From: Multifurca ochricompacta
Lineage: Eukaryota > Basidiomycota > Agaricomycetes > Russulales > Russulaceae
DNA length: 64,000 nt
Direction of reading: 5' to 3'
NCBI GenBank assembly: GCA_022496185.1
Contig: WTXG01000046.1
Span: 62,001-126,000 of the forward strand
Position numbers and translations under genes: made by a program. Every line of letters begins with the position of its first letter. Positions within the stretch are counted from its first letter, which is position 1. This document shows positions 1 through 11,400 of the stretch, piece by piece. Under the pieces are notes generated by a model. That model had not been told where the DNA came from. It worked only from the letters and a program-made list of their open reading frames with translations, and ran no database searches.

Positions 1-494
1 ACCGGCCTTGACGTAGGCATAATGAACCGCCTAGGATTGACAAGAAGAAACGAATCTCTAGAGTTTCTCCAGGTTCCGAAATTAAGCCGTGCTCCAAAAG
101 CATCAGGCGTGGGGTGACGAAATGACAAAGGTGGAAGTGGAAGAAGTGATGCTTTGGCGGCATCGGTCAGTCTATTGTAGGTGGGAAGAGCTCCACCGCT
201 CCTTGTGAAGGAAACTACAGGGTAGACCTCAAGTACGTAAGATCCATCCGACAGGATTTCTATTTGACGGATGGATGCGAAGTGCTGAGGGGATGTTCCA
301 TTTGAAGTGGGTGGGAGACCCGTTCCAACGGCAGTCGCTTCGTCGTCAACATGTCCCTCTACCTGAATGCGTCCGGGAATCCTGACAAGAACGCACTCGC
401 CGAGCGCAAAGTTAGCTCCGCCATCCAGCGAAAGAGCGGGTGCCAGATCATGATATACTAATCGCATAGATTGGCCCAGAACATTGCTCACCAT
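1..494 (-). CDS. Unknown protein, 5' part only (runs off the left edge)
   Basis: Read on the minus strand, an ATG at 494 opens a frame of 164 codons that reaches base 1 with no stop, so the gene continues beyond the window. The N-terminus reads MVSNVLGQSMRLVYHDLAPA, followed by a region with regular hydrophobic spacing (LGECVLVRIPGRIQVEGHVD) and a Pro/Leu-rich middle. No signal peptide or membrane segment is apparent and I do not recognise a family. Absence of stops over nearly 500 nt, with no low-complexity sequence, argues for a real exon. An upstream exon or start cannot be excluded. The gene points away from the FunK1 locus. Confidence 0.6.
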   Translation of the reverse strand, partial: MVSNVLGQSMRLVYHDLAPALSLDGGANFALGECVLVRIPGRIQVEGHVDDEATAVGTGLPPTSNGTSPQHFASIRQIEILSDGSYVLEVYPVVSFTRSGGALPTYNRLTDAAKASLLPLPPLSFRHPTPDAFGARLNFGTWRNSRDSFLLVNPRRFIMPTSRP

Positions 495-529
495 CAGTTG
501 GTGTTGAGCTGGAAAGGATCAGGGGTAAG

Positions 530-557
530 CCAGACCGGATCAGCCAGACCGGATCAG
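530..557. repeat. Perfect 14-bp tandem duplication
   Basis: The 14-mer CCAGACCGGATCAG occurs twice back to back, starting 36 bp upstream of the start codon of the left-edge gene. It is too short and too low in copy number to assign a function; it lies in that gene's presumed promoter or 5' UTR. Confidence 0.8.
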
Positions 558-2512
558 AGGTGACCGGAGTTGCCGGTGCAAAGTGGACGTGGACATTGTA
601 ATAAACTTACTTCTCAGGGTTATAAGGCAATGTATGAACTACAATAATTTTGAGCTTTGTTGTAAAAACTCGTAACTAGTTGTACAGGGCGATGAGGGAC
701 TTAGAAACAAGAAACGATCACATAGATATCAATGGCTCATTGATGCGTGTATAATGGGGCGATGAGTCAGCGTCCCTCCCACTCCGAGTCGTGGTAGCAC
801 TGAAAAGCATGTGAAGAGCTGAATAAATAACTGAGAGGTTGTATCGATTTCAAACCAATGCCCGTTTATATTGGCACTCTAGGAGGAGGCTTCCAGGTCA
901 TCCAGTCAGTGGTGGCCAGTCCCCGCTCGAATGTTAATGTCTTTCTTCCAACCAAGAATCGAGAATGATTTCAATGCGTTGGCTTTTATTCAATGCTGCT
1001 TGAATGTAAGTCAAAACCCCCCTTCCCCACCTGAGAAATGTAATCTTTAGGACAACTCCATGCCTAGCCACAGGCACAAGCATTCGCTTACCGCAAATGC
1101 AAATCCTGATTAATGATGGCACATCGAGCTATGAGCTATCCAAATAGTACGCATGTATTCAATATTTATCTAACGATACTCATACCATATGGAAGGGCGG
1201 TGTTACGCGGCAAGTCGCGACCGCCGATGTCCCAGTGTATCGCGTACTGTTACCAGGATCTCTACTTCTGACGCTGGGCCAAATAGAGCTGAAGTCCGCT
1301 CTTACATGCAGTCAGTACGCGACATGGCAGGGCGGAAATAGAAGGAGAAAAATCTATGAAACAGTGTAATGCTTCGCTCCACGACGGTGCTTCCACAAGG
1401 CCTATGAGGGACGAAGACAAAGACGGGTGTAATATTGAGCGCAAACCTCCACAAGATTGCACGAGGACGAGGGGGATGAAATCATGACGCGAGTGTAGAG
1501 AACGCTGGATGTCGCAGTGCCGGGTAATTTGGCCTGTGCCTGTTTTGGATGGTCGTAATCGTAAGCAGAACAAAGCGAGAAAATGTGACCTGAAAAAAAG
1601 GTCAAGTCAAGTATGTGGGTAGGAAAGAAGTTGTTTTTTAAATGACTGCACAAGTGCCCCCGAACGAACGGAGATGGAGACTGCGTAGGATGTCCGTACT
1701 GTACGGTCAAACTCTGGAAAACCTAAGTAAGGCAATCGTCACTTATCTTGGAATCTTGGACGAAGAAGAGAAGACACGGTCTGCGTATGTGTGTTTGTGA
1801 GATCCGGTGGTGACCATTGGTATTCGGAGGAAGGGAGGAAGTAATGACAGCCTGAATGAATGGAAGCCCACTCTTCCGCTAGATGAAACTCTCAAGAAAT
1901 GATGTATGAACGTCCATACGTTTCTCAACACCACCAATCGGGGGTAATTTGCTGCCTTGCTTGTTTCAAGGCCAAAATGGGTACACAAGGGCTCGCCGCT
2001 GAGGCGCTCCCGCATTGTTCGTGCCCTTGACACCTGATTTTGGCCTCAGTATTTCCAACCCAGTTCCGAGCGACTGTCAGGGTACCCACCCCATGTGTTC
2101 GCGCCTGTGGTGTGAGACTTGCCATGTCTGAGAAAATAATTTGCTTGGAAGATGGGCGCTCATGGCCCTGCGGCAACTGCCTGAGTTACATAATATGCCA
2201 CAAATGCGATTCGTGGACTCGATCTTTTGATCGTGATAAGATAATCTAAAGTGTGTCTATTAAATGACTCAGAGACAATTCCACATTGCACGCACAACAC
2301 AGTCCTTCGTATCTTGTCACAATAAATTAGTTATATTTCTCCCTTTATTGTCATTCTCTTTCAGCAGTATATAAGGACTCTACTTTGTACGCGTTCACTT
2401 CAGTTTTGACCACAATAACTAAACCTATCCGCTATCTAAATGGATAGCTAAAACCCTTTTTACAGCTGCATTCATCAATTTTCCCCACTGGTAGTCTATC
2501 TACTTGAACTTT
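558..2512. other. Gene-poor interval, no supported gene
   Basis: Only short, overlapping, unrecognisable frames occur here, mostly minus-strand frames between 1262 and 2176 of about 80-105 codons. None shows a domain, a convincing splice path or a protein-like composition. The right part (about 2270-2510) is AT-rich and has a TATA-like element in GTATATAAGG near 2368, so it could be a decayed promoter. I see no transposase or reverse transcriptase signature. Confidence 0.5.
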
Positions 2513-2521
2513 ACTTGTTCA

Positions 2522-2614
2522 CACAGTAGTTGCTATGTACCGGTAGTAGCCGCATGATTTGGGCATGGCCCTGAAGCGCAAATAAACTCGATTCAAAAAA
2601 AAAGAAAAAAAAGA
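2522..2614 (+). mobile_element. Short A-tailed retroposon (SINE-like), copy A
   Basis: A body of about 73 bp begins CACAGTAGTT and ends AATAAACTCGATTC, followed by an A-rich tail interrupted by G. A second copy with the same 5' boundary, the same 3' end and a pure A tail lies at 26199-26291. Copy A is flanked directly by 9-bp near-identical direct repeats, ACTTGTTCA (2513-2521) and ACTTGCTCA (2615-2623), as expected of a target-site duplication. The body ends with an AATAAA motif a few bases before the tail, suggesting it was copied from a polyadenylated transcript. There is no coding capacity, so an autonomous LINE would have to supply the reverse transcriptase (inference). I see no clear tRNA A or B box. 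Confidence 0.7.
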
Positions 2615-2973
2615 ACTTGCTCATGTACTGCTGTCATAAGCTCATTTAATAGGTTAGAAACTTTCTTCAGTCTCACAAATTGCTCGCCCATTGTCGTTGT
2701 GGTCGACCGGCACGTGACTATACGCGAGGTTCAATTTTTCTATGGCGCGTTGTTGGCTGGTCCTTCCCATCGGTCAGACAACGTGTAAACACATCATCGA
2801 TAATCCCACCTCCAGAAACCCAATCGTCCCATTTAATTGCGACTGAGTATCCAGAATCACCTGGTTTCGGTCAACTGTGAGTGATTCCCGCACTCTTCTC
2901 CCACGACATTCTCTTTGTTTCACAATATGCTTAAATCCACGATTCCATCTAACCACAAAGACAGTCCCACAGA

Positions 2974-2990
2974 GGTATAATATTTAAGAC
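2974..2990 (+). promoter_or_regulatory. TATA-like promoter element of the intact FunK1 gene
   Basis: GGTATAATATTTAAGAC lies about 73 nt before the start codon at 3063, a usual distance for a fungal TATA element plus 5' UTR. The assignment rests on sequence and position only. Confidence 0.4.
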
Positions 2991-3062
2991 AAGTGAGACC
3001 TTCCAGCCCTCCAAGCTCACAGCTCTGTATCTCGGCCTAAGATCTCAACACGCTTTAAGATC

Positions 3063-5389
3063 ATGATCTTTAACCCTCGCGAGCACTTCGTCGGACCCAT
3101 GCCCGTCAGCAAATTCCTAACAGAATTTATTCCAGAGGCACCTGAAAAGCGAACAACAAATGAAATAGTGTTCACTCATCCATCTGTCTCACAGAATGAG
3201 GATGAATTCGCAAGTGTCTCTTCCATTGGATATATTGATACTTCCACGCTTACACCCAGGATAGATTCGAGCCATCGAGGCATCTGGGCTTTGCCCAAAA
3301 TTGAACTTTGTCGACACCAGTTTTCGCCGGGAGGGATGTCGTTTGAAACCTGATATCTCAGTTTTTTCGGGCACGCCGGGTGGCTCTGACGAGCCTGGGA
3401 CAGACACTGAGAATGTAAAGTCGGTGGATCGGAGAGCCGTTCAGTTGTGGATCGTGGACAAGAGCAATGAAAACGATGTATTTCGCTTTCTTGAAGAAGA
3501 GGCGAAATTTAGAAGGGAGAAGGCGGAGGATTCGGAGGAGGGTTCGGAGGAGGATTCGGAGGAGGAAGACTCAGAGGAGGAAGAGGATTATGGAGAAGAC
3601 TCGAAGGGCCACAGGCGATGGAAGGAATCCCCTCGCCGAACCTGTGGCCAGTTAATTGCCCATGCCTCAGCACTTCATCACTCTCAATTCCGTGTCTTTT
3701 CTTTTTCTGTCGCCCTCTTTGGTGAGACTGGCCGCCTGCTCCGGTGGGATCGCAGTGGGGCAATATTCACCGAGTCATTCAACTGGGCAAGTCAACCTGA
3801 CACCCTCCTCGAATTCCTTTGGAGGTTCAACTTCCTATCGGACGTCGACCGCGGCCATGATACCACCGTCACCTCCGTGCCGGATGAAGAGGCAGAGGTA
3901 GCACTCTCCAAGCTGAAGACGTACCGGGGTTTGGAGAAAATCAAGAAGGCTGATCTTCACAAGATCCTAGTCCGTGACGATCGCGCTGCAGATGGGGAGC
4001 TGAGGCACTACATTGCACCTTGTGCAGTGTGGTGTAGTGGGGCGCTTATTGGTCGTTCCACATCTGGATACATCGCGTATGATATCACAAGCACAGAACT
4101 TGTGTACATCAAAGATTACTGGCGAAATGACTTTCCTCGAATACAAAAGGAAGCGGACGTGTATCGTGTGCTACACGACGCACAGGTGCCAAATATACCA
4201 AGCTTAGGTCCGGCTGGTGATGTCCCTCTATCACCTGAACACGCCAATTCTGTCTCTTTTGCCGCGCAAAGGACCAGGACTCAAGATTATGTGGAAACGC
4301 CCGAAGGTGAAGATGAATGGCATTCCAGTCAACAGCATTTGGAGCCGCATGTTCACTACAGGCTTGTTTTGGAGACCATAGGGCGGCCATTGGATACATT
4401 TAAATCAACAAGGCAGCTGTGCGAGGCCATCCGAGATGCCATCGTTGGTAAGGGATGGCTGTTTCCTACTTGTGTTGTGTATGCTGAAGAAACTCTACAG
4501 CTCACTCGGTGGCATATGAGAAGGCCGGAATTTTGCATCGAGATGTGAGCGCAGGAAACATCCTCATCAGTGAGACTGGCTCAGGAATATTGATCGATTG
4601 GCACCTGTCAAAAAAAGTGTCCAAGTGCATAGAAGCGAAGCCGAGACAGTATTCACGCACGGTGGGTATCGCATTAATAGGTCGCAAAGATTAGTAACTG
4701 ACAGGGACTGCATGCAGGGAACATGGCAGTTTATGTCAATATCACGTTTATTGGAACCTCGGTTTACGCCTCATGACCTTGCAGATGATCTCGAGTCGTT
4801 TTTTTGGGTTCTTCTGTATCAGATCGTCAGATGCAGGAAAATCCCGAAGATAAATCTGTCAGAAACTATCCAAAAGGTGTTCGACGATCAGACAGACAAA
4901 CCTTATGACGGTCTCTTCAGGGGTGGCGAAGGCAAACTTCTCTTCCTAAAAGACCTTCATATTTCTCATTGGTTTATCGAACTTCTTACCACGACACCTT
5001 GCAAAGATATAATCGAGGAGTTCCGCTCCTTTTTTAATGACCTATATCTTCACGCGGTAGGGTCATACAAATTCCCCAAGATCCTCAAATCGAAAATCGA
5101 AGCTAAACGAGAGCAAGATCCACGAGTCAAGGACGCCCGCGAGAAGCTTCGTTCTTCAGAATGGATGTTGTGGGTCTTCAACCATCACCTTGCCGCCAAA
5201 TGGGACGTCAAGGACGATGGTAGCTTTTGCAAGACCGAGTTTCGTCTGGGCTCATCGGCAGCCAGGACTGGCCGAAAGCGCAAGGCTACTACGGATAGCG
5301 ATGACGGACGGACAACCGACGAGAGGCGTAGGGGGCGGATGCCACCTAGTTCAACCCCGAGTTGGACGGAGGATATGTTTTCAATATAG
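3063..5389 (+). CDS. FunK1-family fungal protein kinase, apparently intact
   Basis: Four exons fit without frame errors: 3063-3215, 3265-4447, 4501-4661 and 4718-5389, giving 722 residues. The N-terminal part carries the FunK1 lead ([15 protein letters not shown], then [10 protein letters not shown] and KPDISVFS). An acidic insert rich in Glu and Ser follows at about residues 129-164, then the kinase core: the putative ATP-binding Lys region LVYIKDYW, catalytic loop [12 protein letters not shown] at about 456-467, LIDWHLSK in place of the usual LIDWDLS, then GTWQFMSI and [13 protein letters not shown]. The C-terminus is basic (RKRKA, RRRGRMP) and may be nuclear. FunK1 kinases are a fungal-specific family expanded in mushroom-forming fungi; substrates are unknown. 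The Asp that replaces DFG-Asp (IDW) is present. The first intron's acceptor (GATAG) is the least certain boundary. Confidence 0.85.
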
Positions 5390-5399
5390 CGATGACCGA

Positions 5400-7479
5400 C
5401 AAATAAAATATTGTTTTCCCCACGCATCTATCTCACAATATGAAGATGAATTTGCAAGTCTACTTCTCCATTTAATTTATGTATACTCCCACACTTGCAG
5501 CAAGGACAGATTCGAGAAATTGAGGCATCTGGTATTTGTCCCAAACTGAAATTTATCCATACCACTTCTCGCTGGGACAAATCACGCCGTTCGAAACCCG
5601 ATATCCGGGGTGCACTGGGAACCTACAGTCATTGAATTGGAAAGCGGCCGACTTGTGGGGTCGTGAACAAGAGCAATAATGAGGATATATTCCGCTTTCT
5701 CGGAGAGATGAAGAGGAAGAAGGGTGAGGACAATTATAAGGAAGAAAACCCGAAGGAGGACAAAGTTGAAGATAACTTAGAGAACCGCATTAATACCATT
5801 TACCGAATCGGCTGCCAGTTGATTGGCTATGCCTCAGAGCTTCATCAATATCAGTTCCGTGTCTTCTCCTTTTCCGTCTTTCTTTTTGGTTGAAATGGTC
5901 GCCTCCTTTGATGGGATCGCAGCGGCATCATATATACAGAATCATTAGAGTGGTCTACCCAACCCAAGACCCTCCTCGAATTCGTCTCAGACATTGATCG
6001 CAGCCATCACACTACTGTTACTTCTGTGACAGATAAGGAAGCAGAGGTAGCACTTCCCAAACTCAAGACATACCCTGGTTTGAAGAACACTAAGAGCAAT
6101 CTTTGGAGGTTCCTTGTTCACAACGACCGCGGCACTGATGGAGATCTCAGAGGTTACATTACACCGAACGCAGTATGGCATATGGGAGGTCTATTTGGTC
6201 GTTCTACATTCGCTTATATCGCGTTTGACGTCGAAAGTACAAACCTGGTATACCTCAAAGACTTTTGGCAGACTGACCTTCCTGGAATCCAAAAGGAAGG
6301 GGATGTATACTGCAAGCTGCATGATGCACAAGTACCCAACATACCAAAATTGGGTCTAGCTGGTGATGTTCCTCTGTCACCTGAATGCGCTGTCATTGCC
6401 TCTTTTGCTGCACAAAGGACAAGAACACAAGACTATCTGAAAATGCCTGATGGTGAACACAAGTGGTGTCCTGGTCAACCACATGTCGATCCATATGTTC
6501 ACTACCGACTGGTGTTGGAGACCCTTGGGAAGCCTCTGAGTACATTCAAATCGACAAGACAATTGTGTGAGGTTATTTGGGATGCAATCATAGGTAAGGA
6601 ATGTGGTTTCATACTCATGGAATGTGTGCTGATGGGTTGGGACAGCTCACTCAGCAGTATATGAGAGGGCCAGAATATTACATCGGGATGTGAGCGCGGG
6701 AAATATCCTGATCACTGAGGAGGGCTCTGGAATGTTGATTGACTGGGACTTGTCAAAACAATTGCACAAAGGCATCAAGGAGGGTGCAAGGCAGCATTCA
6801 TGAACGGTATGTCATCTGTCAAGATTTCCCATAGATTATGAGCTAATTTGAATTATGTGCAGGGCACATGGCAGTTCATTTCGATATCACGTTTAAGGGA
6901 ACCTCGATATACGCCTCATGAAGTCTCAGATGACCTGGAGTCATTCTTTTGGGTGCTACTCTATCAGATAGCCAAATGCAGGGACTCAGGAAGATCGATC
7001 CACCAAAGTGCATGCAACAGGTATTGACGATCACACCAAGATAGGTCACGACTCTCGTCAGAGGTGGCAGTGGCAAACTTGTCTACCTTACTGGCTCTTA
7101 CCTTTCTCCCCAAATCGTCAAGGATGTCCTTAGGAACGCAGAAGGGCTTATGCACATCCCCTGCACGAAGATAATTGAAGAAATGCGGCAGGACGACCCG
7201 CGAGTCAAAGAGGCTCAGGAGAAGCTTCATTCTTCTGAGTTCATATTGCCCATCCTCAACAAGCACCTTGCATCTAAATGGGATATCAACAACGGTGGCC
7301 TGGATAAGGCGACGATAGTCCATGACACATCAGGGAGCAGAGATCGGCGGAGGCAGAGGGCAGAAGATATTGGCTCGGGTGAGAAGAATTCAGACCAGAT
7401 TCGTAAGGGGAGAATGCCACCCAGTCCAAGAGAGCCGTCGAGCTGTGGGGGTTCATCGCGGAGCAAAGGAACGAGTTAG
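5400..7479 (+). pseudogene. Decayed tandem copy of the FunK1 kinase
   Basis: Starting only about ten bases after the stop of the intact kinase, sequence homologous to its residues 35 onward recurs (HASISQYEDEFAS, then PKLKFIHTTSR), without the N-terminal coding segment or promoter. Long homologous blocks follow, such as the frame 6026-6594 with YLKDFWQTDLPGIQKEGDVY, and [16 protein letters not shown] with a normal LIDWDLSK near 6740. Breaks: a stop right after VFLFG at about 5891, a missing segment around 5975-5990 where the intact copy reads WRFNF, an in-frame TGA at about 6802 just before the last intron, and frame loss after 6970. The position implies tandem duplication with the junction at the 3' end of the first copy. 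It is unlikely to yield kinase, but transcription cannot be excluded. Confidence 0.85.
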
Positions 7480-8460
7480 ACATAATCAACTGTAGAATCC
7501 AGTTCCCAATAATAGCGACCCGGTCTGGGTGGCACTTCTTCATACTTTCTGTCTGCTTGAAATTCGAAAGGAACATATGTCCTCAACAATTGGGATACTT
7601 CTGGAAGATATATCAGTATACTAATGCGGCGCTTTGTGGTATCCTACGCAACTTGGATGATACCCGACTGTCGCTCCTTGAGGGGATCTGGATGGCCAAG
7701 ACGATGAAACGGACTGGACTGTGGGAGACTGTCAACAGGGTGGTATCATGATGGTGTGATGTAAAGATAGGCTCGGGGGCTCTGGCCCCGAAACCTTCCG
7801 CCTCGGCTCGTCCCGGCCCGTCCCGGCCTCTTTGGTCCCTTTGCCCTTGTTTGTCTCTTCTACTCCTCCCACTTGCCTCACCTCTACCATTATGGATGGT
7901 CTCTACTCTTGTCGTGCCTGCCTTAAAGCTTCACTCATGAGTTCTTGGTTGATGTGCCTCCCCCACTTCAAAGCTCCTTTCAATTTGTCGTGTTCGTCTC
8001 CTTGCACGCGCGATGACACAATCTTCTATACCTGCCACATCATCGAACTGCGCCTTTTTAGGCGGCGCCCGAGGCCCGTGGGGGTTCCATATCAGCGTTC
8101 ATTGTCTGAGGTTGTCCGGGATATAACGACTTTCTCTGCCAGATGCAATTGGGTGCAACGTAGAGACTGGGATGTCATGTTATTAAACGGGCCCGGAGAG
8201 TTGGGCTGGTTTTTAATTTAGACCTCCGAATCGCAGCGATCCGTCAACAATACATTAGATATCACTTCCCGACAGCAGTGCAACCCGTTCAAAAATACAA
8301 AGCGAGAAGACAAAAAAGAAAGGGGGAAAAAAATCAAATTAAAAATCAAAGGCTCAAAACCAAGTGCAGGGGGTGCGGTGTTTCTATGCAAGTACATATA
8401 TATGCGTCTGTGCATGTGTCTGCACTTTGGAGGGAAAAAAGAGATCCCATCATGAAATAT
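7480..8460. other. Intergenic stretch, no supported gene
   Basis: This lies between the FunK1 pseudogene (+) and the 3' end of the ATPase gene (-). One frame of 129 codons (7832-8221, +) is open but has no recognisable domain and a mixed, non-conserved look. Around 7770-7830 the sequence is GC-rich with repeated CCCGGCC/CGGCTCG words. The part next to 8460 will hold the ATPase 3' UTR. Confidence 0.5.
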
Positions 8461-11400
8461 CTACCAAGCTAACCAAGCGATGAGGCTTTGGGGATAGTTG
8501 CGTACGATGAGTTTGCGTGTTTCGTCCAAACTGCAGGAAAAAATAAGATAGAGAATGCGTCAGATATCATTTCGCATGCGACGACGCTCCGACGATCAGA
8601 ATAAAAACGGAGCGTCTTTGGGGCCCGCGTTGAATGAAACAGGACATACACAATCAGCGCCAATGCGAACGTCATGGGGATGAAAAAGTGTTCAGCGGGG
8701 ATATTGCTCGTCTGGAAGATTTTATGGCTAGAAGAAGAAAGAAATCAGAGGCTTTCGAAAAAAAAAAAGAGATGGAAAGGAAAGGCGCACAAGATGGGCA
8801 CGTAGGAAAAGAAGATGCCGATGAGCAACGCGCAAATCGCAGCTGGTACCACGGCGCGGTTCACACCCCATGTTGGCGGTTGCTGGAATATGCTTGATCT
8901 GCGCGTTCGCGTCGAGAGCAGGTTACTGGTGGCGATGTATAAGTGAGTTCAAATATACACTACCCAAAAGCAAAAAAAGAAGACGCACCCCCACTGCATC
9001 ACGACGAGGGTGAAGAAATACACGCTCTGTGCCTCAAAAAGCAAATCATTCGTCAGTGCCTCTGGGTAATTTCCAAACTTCAGTGCGATAGACGAGAACG
9101 GCACGCCGCGGCGTTGAAGGTGCCAGAATGACCTAATAGTCGTTTTTTTGGAGGGGAGGGGGGTAGGGCGATATCAGTCAATATACCAACAATAAGTGCG
9201 TTTTTGGTGAGCGAGGACTGACATTGCCATGGCACAAAGAGACTCTATGATACCAAGGAAGCCGTATGCCTGTAGCAGCAAGCGAACATTGGCGAGACGT
9301 TCCTTACGTACGTTCCGAGGCGGGCGGGCGAGTAATCCACTCTCTGGAGGCTCAAGGCACATGCTAAGAGCGGGAAGCACGTCGGTCTGCGAATTCCAGG
9401 AATAATGAGATGACACCAAGAAAAAAAAGTAAAAAATGAAAGATTCCGTGACATACAGCAACGCAGATCAAAATCATCTGGATGTTGCTGAGCATTTGAG
9501 GGACGCCGAGGAGAACGTTCAATAGAATGGGCATGAGCTCCGAGAAACTGAACGTTCGCGTCAGAACACACATCCATGCGCGAATATTTCTTGAAGACTG
9601 TGTCTGTATATGAACTTACCTGCCAGCAGGAAGGAGATAAAGGATAGTCTTCTTTAAGTTATCGTACACCAAACGGCCTGTGAGGAGAAAAGGGGAGGAA
9701 GGAGGGAGGGGAGGATGAAGAGTCGGTCAGACCGAATGTACGAGACCTAGAATACGCCGCCACTGTGGGTAGCAGCGTCAACGGAGACGACAACGCACCA
9801 TATTCCAACGCAACGACAATAGCCGAAAAGTCCTCGAGAAGAACCATATCCGCCGCCTCGCGCGCGACGTCTGAGCCACTTCCCATAGCAATACCGCAAT
9901 CTGCCGCGCGCAACGCGGGCGCGTCATTCACGCCATCGCCCGTGACAGCGACGACGCCACCGCGAGCCTGCATGGCGCGCACGATGTGTAATTTCTGTTC
10001 CGGTGTCGTGCGCGCGAACACGATCTCCTGATAGGCGCACAGGATATCTTCCTGCTCCGACGAGAGCGTCTCAAGTTCGGCGCCGGTGATGACGATACTC
10101 TGGGATGGTGAAACGTCGCTCGAATCGCACGCTACCTCCACCTCCGCAGAGGACACCTTCTCCTTGATTGAACCACGATCCAGCAGGTCTGACGCATGGT
10201 GCACCGCCGCCGGGTTCGAGATGATGCCCGCTTGTGAAGCAATGGCGACGGCCGTGGCAGGATGGTCACCAGTGACGACGAAGAAGCGAATTCCGGCGCC
10301 GCGACATATTCTGAGCATAACAAGTGGTGAGTAAAGTAAGTAAACGCACAAGCGTAGGCCAAGATAAGGGAGGCTATCTCTCACCGGACGGTTTCCGGGA
10401 TGTCGTGCTTCAAGGGATCGATCAAACCGACGAGACCGACGATGATGAGGTCCGAGTTCAGCCCATCAATAAGCTCGTCAAACTCTTCCGAATAGGAATC
10501 GATCTTCTTGGGCAACAAGTCACGCGCGACCACCCTCCGCGCAAGTACGAGCACGCGACGGCCCTGGGCGGCCCACTGCTCCTGAATGGCGATGATACGC
10601 TGGCGGGCGGCGTATGTGAGGTTGAGAGGCTTATCACTTCCAGGCGCAACTACGCGGGTGCAACGTGAGAGAAGAACATCGGGGGCGCCTTTGACGCAAA
10701 GGAGAAGATCGCCAGGCGCGAAGGAATCCCATGACGCAAGGGGTGCAGGAAGAGGTCCAGTATTCTCAGTAGGAGGCACGGCTTCTGATAGAGTGAGCAT
10801 GAACTTTGTCTGTAAAGACACGTGTTAATGGTTCGAATGAAAGGCGGCCATTAGGAAAACAAGACGGCTCACCTTGGAGTTGAACGGAATCTTATGAACG
10901 TGCTGCCAGCGCGCGCGCACCGAATCGCAGGAGCCGGAGGTAAGGTCATCGGCAAATTTGAGGATTGCCGAGTCTGTGGCATCTCCGATAACATTTCGCT
11001 TCGAATCTGGACCTGACGAGGTTCCTTCAAAGGCGGCCGCATTGCAGATTGCAGAAACCGTGGGGAGTTGTCGGAGATTCTCAATCACCGAAGGTTGTGC
11101 AGATTCCAGTCGTTCACGGAGAGAGGAAACCGTGAATGTCGCATCATAAACCGCGGCGTCTTCAACGTGCATCTTGTTCTGCGTCAATGTACCCGTCTTA
11201 TCCTACAGCCACGGGCCCTGATGTCAGCAAACAATAAACTCTCCCAAGTAAAGGACATACCGAACATAGCACATTCACAGAGCCCAAAGTCTCGACGATA
11301 GACAGTGACCTGTTTGGATCGTTCAATGTTAAATCGCTGAAAACCCCCAGAGGGTATAATAGACGATGAGACATACTTGCATAACACCTTGTGCTTGCTC

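Noticed and set aside
1262..2176. Cluster of minus-strand frames of 80-105 codons
   Set aside because: They overlap in different frames and no splice path gives a recognisable protein.
7832..8221. Frame of 129 codons (+) beside the FunK1 pseudogene
   Set aside because: No homology to FunK1 or to any family I recognise; isolated, without promoter evidence.
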